Shown in pieces: positions 60,892-64,000 of a stretch of 64,000 bases of DNA. Source of the stretch: an uncultured Kineothrix sp. (GTDB lineage Bacteria; Bacillota; Clostridia; Lachnospirales; Lachnospiraceae); assembly GCA_910587275.1 (NCBI GenBank), contig CAJUMD010000001.1:50318-114317 (forward strand). The letters run 5' to 3'. The notes beneath the pieces were generated by a model. That model made no database searches, had not been told where the DNA came from, and saw nothing but the letters and a program-made list of their open reading frames with translations. The position numbers and the translations under genes are program-made. Every line of letters begins with the position of its first letter. Position 1 is the stretch's first letter.

Positions 60892-62054
60892 GAAATCCGT
60901 TAGCTGATAAGGTAGTAGACATTAAACCATCCGGCATCCGTAAATTCTTTGACATCGTGAGCGAAATGGAAGATGCGATTTCCCTTGGCGTGGGCGAGCC
61001 TGATTTCGATACCCCCTGGCATATCAGGGACGAGGGAATTTATTCCCTGGAAAAAGGGCGCACATTCTATACGTCCAATGCGGGGCTGAAGGATTTAAAA
61101 ATGGAAATATGCAATTACATAAAGAGGAGGCAGGGAATCACATACGATTACAGCCATGAGGTCATCGTGACCGTGGGAGGGTCGGAAGCCATAGATATTG
61201 CGCTGCGCGCTATGATTAACGAGGGAGAGGAAGTGTTGATTCCGCAGCCCAGCTATGTTTCCTACGAGCCGTGCGCGATTTTGGCAAATGCCGTGCCGGT
61301 AATCATAGAGCTGAAGGCGGAAAACGAATTCCGGCTGACGGCACGGGAAGTATTGGATGCGGTGACGGATAAGACGAAAGTCTTAATCCTGCCTTTTCCC
61401 AACAATCCCACAGGTGCCATCATGGAGAAAAAGGATTTGGAGGAAGTGGCAAAGGTCGTGGTGGAAAAGGACTTGTTCGTAATTTCCGATGAAATTTATG
61501 CGGAATTGACTTACAAGGGAAAACATGTATCCATCGCTTCCCTTCCGGGTATGAAGGAACGGACGGTTTTGATTAACGGTTTTTCCAAATCTTATGCCAT
61601 GACGGGCTGGAGGCTGGGATATGCCTGCGGACCGAAGGCGGTTATGGAGCAGATGTTGAAAATCCACCAGTTTGCCATTATGTGCGCGCCCACTACCAGT
61701 CAGTATGCAGCGGTGGAGGCGTTAAGGAACGGTGATGAGGATGTAAGGCAGATGCGGGAAGCCTATAACCAAAGAAGGCGTTACCTGCTGCATACGTTCA
61801 GGGAAATGGGGCTGGAATGTTTTGAACCCTTTGGGGCATTTTACGTATTTCCGTGCATCAAGGAGTTTGGCATGACCAGTGAGGAATTTGCGGACCGTTT
61901 CCTGCGGGAAGAAAAGGTGGCGGTGGTTCCGGGGACGGCTTTCGGCGAATGCGGGGAAGGGTTTGTACGTATTTCCTATGCCTATTCTCTGGAAAATTTG
62001 AAAATAGCTATCGGAAAACTGAAAGATTTTGTGGAAAGGCTGCGGAGTGAGTGA
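60888..62054 (+). CDS. PLP-dependent class I/II aminotransferase
   Basis: This 388-residue aminotransferase has GVGEPDFDTPWHI near residue 35, GGSEAIDIALRAMINEGEEV near residue 93, PNNPTGAI near residue 172, and the PLP-lysine segment NGFSKSYAMTGWRLGYACG near residue 228. It belongs to the aspartate/aromatic aminotransferase group (PatA/AlaT-like). The donor and acceptor amino acids are not decided. Lrp upstream suggests amino acid-responsive expression. Confidence 0.92.
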   Translation: MRNPLADKVVDIKPSGIRKFFDIVSEMEDAISLGVGEPDFDTPWHIRDEGIYSLEKGRTFYTSNAGLKDLKMEICNYIKRRQGITYDYSHEVIVTVGGSEAIDIALRAMINEGEEVLIPQPSYVSYEPCAILANAVPVIIELKAENEFRLTAREVLDAVTDKTKVLILPFPNNPTGAIMEKKDLEEVAKVVVEKDLFVISDEIYAELTYKGKHVSIASLPGMKERTVLINGFSKSYAMTGWRLGYACGPKAVMEQMLKIHQFAIMCAPTTSQYAAVEALRNGDEDVRQMREAYNQRRRYLLHTFREMGLECFEPFGAFYVFPCIKEFGMTSEEFADRFLREEKVAVVPGTAFGECGEGFVRISYAYSLENLKIAIGKLKDFVERLRSE

Positions 62055-62061
62055 AGCGAGC

Positions 62062-62820
62062 ATGAAAAGGAAAACGGAAATTTGGGCGCACAGGGGAGCT
62101 TCCGGTTATGCGCCGGAAAATACGCTGGAGGCATTCCGAAAAGCGGTGGAAATGAAAGCGGAAGGGGTGGAGCTTGACATTCAGTTGACCAAAGACGGGG
62201 AACTGGCGGTAATCCACGACGAAAGACTTGACCGGGTGAGCGACGGCAGCGGGTATGTCAGGGATTTTACCTATGGGGAGCTGTATGCGCTGGATGTAAG
62301 CCGCCCCATGCCGTCTTACGGTACGGTGCACATTCCCACGCTGGCACAGGTGTTGGAGGAGTTAAGACCTACCGGATTGTCTGTGAATATCGAGTGCAAG
62401 ACAGGGATATATTTTTATCCGGGACTGGAGGAAAAGATGGTCCGGCTGGTAACGGATATGGGTATGACGGACCGCATATGGTGTTCTTCCTTTAACCATG
62501 AATCGGTGCTTAAAGTGAAGAAACTGTGTCCCGGAATGAAAACGGGGTTTTTGGTTTCGGATGTCATTGCGGATGTGGCGGATTATGTGAAAAGAAACGG
62601 GGTGGATGCCCTTCATCCGGCGCTTTACCATATGCAGGATGAAGGACTGCCGCAGCGGTGCAGGCAGAAGGGGATTGCCTTGCATGTATGGACGGTAAAC
62701 GATAAGGAGCAGATACGGAGTCTTGCTGCGGCGGGGGTAGAAGCGGTAATTACGAATTACCCGGACGTGGCGGCGGAGGCGCTTGCCGTCTTCGGCTCCC
62801 CTGATTCCCTTACGGTATAA
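62062..62820 (+). CDS. Glycerophosphodiester phosphodiesterase
   Basis: The start at 62062 (MKRKTEIWAHRGASG) gives 252 residues. HRGASGYAPENT near residue 10 and ELDIQLTKDGELAVIHDERLDRVSDG near residue 38 hold the metal and catalytic residues; NIECKTG and HVWTVNDKEQI complete the family pattern. It has no signal peptide, so it hydrolyses cytoplasmic glycerophosphodiesters to glycerol-3-phosphate. Its 3-prime end overlaps the SIMPL gene by 11 bases on the opposite strand. Confidence 0.93.
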   Translation: MKRKTEIWAHRGASGYAPENTLEAFRKAVEMKAEGVELDIQLTKDGELAVIHDERLDRVSDGSGYVRDFTYGELYALDVSRPMPSYGTVHIPTLAQVLEELRPTGLSVNIECKTGIYFYPGLEEKMVRLVTDMGMTDRIWCSSFNHESVLKVKKLCPGMKTGFLVSDVIADVADYVKRNGVDALHPALYHMQDEGLPQRCRQKGIALHVWTVNDKEQIRSLAAAGVEAVITNYPDVAAEALAVFGSPDSLTV

Positions 62821-63727
62821 AATATTCCACCGTAATGTTTACTTCCACCTCCACTTCACCGGGCATAATGACGGCGGCATCTTCCACCGACATTTCCTTT
62901 GCGGCACCGGCTGCGCGCATTTGGGAAGCGAGGGCGTTGTCCGTGTAGCGCGCCTGGCTGTAATTGCTGTTTTCCCGGATGCCGGCGACCCCGCCAAGGG
63001 TACACCCGCCTGCGGCGGCAAGGGCTTCGGCTTTTTTCCTGGCGGATTCCACCGCCAGTTTTAAGGCTTCCGTGTAGCTTTCATCGTACCGGCTGGACTG
63101 GTAGGTGATGGACTGGATGTTGTTAATCCCGGCATTCACCGATTCCGTCAGGATATTTCCCAAATCGGCGATGGGAAGGTCCGAGACGGTCAGGGAAGCG
63201 GTGGCTTCATAGCCTGTAATCCGCTGGGTATTGTTGCTGTAATTGTAAATGGGATACATGGTATAATCGGAGGTTTGGATGGAGGTCTCTGCAACGCCAA
63301 GGTTTTTTAAGAGTGCGATGACCCGGTCCACATCCTCCGTATTTTTCTTTTGGCATCCGGCGGCATCTTTTGCCTCGGTGCGGACCGCATAAACCACCTG
63401 GGCGATATCAGGGACCACGGTGACGGTCTCGCTGCTGTTTACCGTAATAGTGTTTTGGTTATTGCCCATGGGGGTTACGGTAAAAGAGGAAACAGTGTTG
63501 TTTGCGGCGGACGAGACCGGAATAGCGGAAGACGTACCGTCCGTTTTTTCATCGGATGTCATATTGGTCTGCACTTCCGTGTCCGTGTTGGTTTGGCTGC
63601 CGCTTTGTTCTGCCGGCTGTGCGGATACGCCGCAGGCGGTAAGGATTAGGGCAGTGAGCACGGATACCGCAAGAAGGGAAGACCTCTTTCCTGCCGGATG
63701 AAAGGTGGGAATTTTGTTTGTTTTCAT
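62810..63727 (-). CDS. SIMPL/DUF541 domain lipoprotein
   Basis: The start at 63727 (MKTNKIPTFHPAGKRS) gives 305 residues. A lipoprotein signal ends in LTACG (Cys about 32). A Thr/Ser/Asn-rich linker leads to the SIMPL domain (about 90-305: ITVNSSETVTVVPDIAQVVYAV, RVIALLKNLGVAETSIQTSDYT, and LAVESARKKAEALAAAGG). Related proteins (Gram-negative Oor/BP26-like) are surface proteins of unclear role. Confidence 0.88.
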   Translation of the reverse strand: MKTNKIPTFHPAGKRSSLLAVSVLTALILTACGVSAQPAEQSGSQTNTDTEVQTNMTSDEKTDGTSSAIPVSSAANNTVSSFTVTPMGNNQNTITVNSSETVTVVPDIAQVVYAVRTEAKDAAGCQKKNTEDVDRVIALLKNLGVAETSIQTSDYTMYPIYNYSNNTQRITGYEATASLTVSDLPIADLGNILTESVNAGINNIQSITYQSSRYDESYTEALKLAVESARKKAEALAAAGGCTLGGVAGIRENSNYSQARYTDNALASQMRAAGAAKEMSVEDAAVIMPGEVEVEVNITVEYFIP

Positions 63728-63889
63728 ATTATGTACCTTGTTTATCCTTTCGGTTTTGTTTTGCACTTTTGTCCGGTTCCTGTATTAGTATATAGGGAAA
63801 AAGGGAAAATGGGTAGGGGGAGGCAGGTAATTTTAAAGAAAATTAAGATTGTGCGCAGGAAAGAATTTGGCCCATGTCGGTGATTTGCA

Positions 63890-63919
63890 TTGGACATTGG
63901 AATGGAAAAAGGATATACT
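63890..63919 (+). promoter_or_regulatory. Promoter candidate for the right-edge gene
   Basis: TTGGAC and TATACT are 18 bases apart, 33 bases before the putative start. Confidence 0.45.
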
Positions 63920-63951
63920 TATGGGAGCGGTTTATGGAGGAGTAACCAAGT

Positions 63952-64000
63952 TTGAAACAATTAAGTAGAGGGTTGCCAAGAAATAGAGGGCATGACAAAT
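63952..64000 (+). CDS. Start of an unidentified gene leaving the right edge
   Basis: A TTG start follows GGAGGAGTAACCAAG and opens LKQLSRGLPRNRGHDK with no stop before the window ends. The good ribosome site and the promoter upstream support it. Sixteen residues are too few for a function. Confidence 0.4.
   Translation, partial: MKQLSRGLPRNRGHDK

Overview
The window looks like a chromosomal segment of a gut-type Clostridia, most probably family Lachnospiraceae. This is inferred from the overall gene style and not from a marker gene. The signs are mid-range GC, strong GGAGG-type ribosome sites, a split transketolase, a large Alu-domain SRP RNA, a T-box in front of metG, a shared MsmK-type sugar ATPase, and several clostridial families (YesL, DUF1002, DUF4179 anti-sigma, DUF6128-like, GalT type 2).

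Layout. 1-7 kb: the start of a membrane chemoreceptor gene leaving the left edge (minus strand), then transketolase halves and ribulose-phosphate epimerase, a methionine aminopeptidase with an N-terminal SEC-C zinc motif, and an AAA-ATPase/nuclease-like protein. 7-18 kb: T-box plus metG, a monoacylglycerol-lipase-like hydrolase, a secreted DUF1002 protein, a D-lactate dehydrogenase-like enzyme, GNAT, YesL, a membrane diguanylate cyclase, MsmK and a CdaR/PucR-type regulator. 18-30 kb: an AraC regulator divergent from an eight-gene operon: ABC importer, GH105, rhamnogalacturonan acetylesterase, GH112 phosphorylase, L-rhamnose mutarotase and an esterase. Together these read as import and intracellular breakdown of rhamnogalacturonan-I fragments. 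The GH112 enzyme is best explained as a galactosyl-rhamnose phosphorylase making Gal-1-P, which the GalT encoded at 51-53 kb could use without galactokinase.

30-38 kb: a highly charged variable protein, SRP RNA, two radical-SAM proteins, tadA, a miniature kinase-like protein, a tandem pair of near-identical small RNA genes, an ECF sigma/anti-sigma pair, and a large nested palindromic repeat. 38-44 kb: a vWA/MoxR/leucine-rich-repeat cluster with an inositol-monophosphatase-like enzyme, then a decayed chemoreceptor gene. 44.6-46.8 kb is an accessory island: a truncated repeat, tRNA-Gly, a broken tyrosine integrase, a type I toxin-antitoxin locus with a visible antisense promoter, and a DUF4258/YgiT-zinc-finger pair. 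46.8-64 kb: a lipoprotein, an acyltransferase, AraC-galK-galT, an Xre regulator, a B12-binding radical SAM protein with endonuclease III and an exonuclease, VanW, an AIR-synthase-like protein, Lrp plus aminotransferase, a phosphodiesterase, a SIMPL-domain lipoprotein, and the start of one more gene at the right edge.

Two dispersed repeat families punctuate the intergenic space. One is a mosaic palindromic element with a shared 25-26 bp terminal inverted repeat (five copies, one with a structured RNA-like core). The other is a short palindromic repeat found just after intrinsic terminators. No complete transposase, CRISPR array or rRNA was seen.
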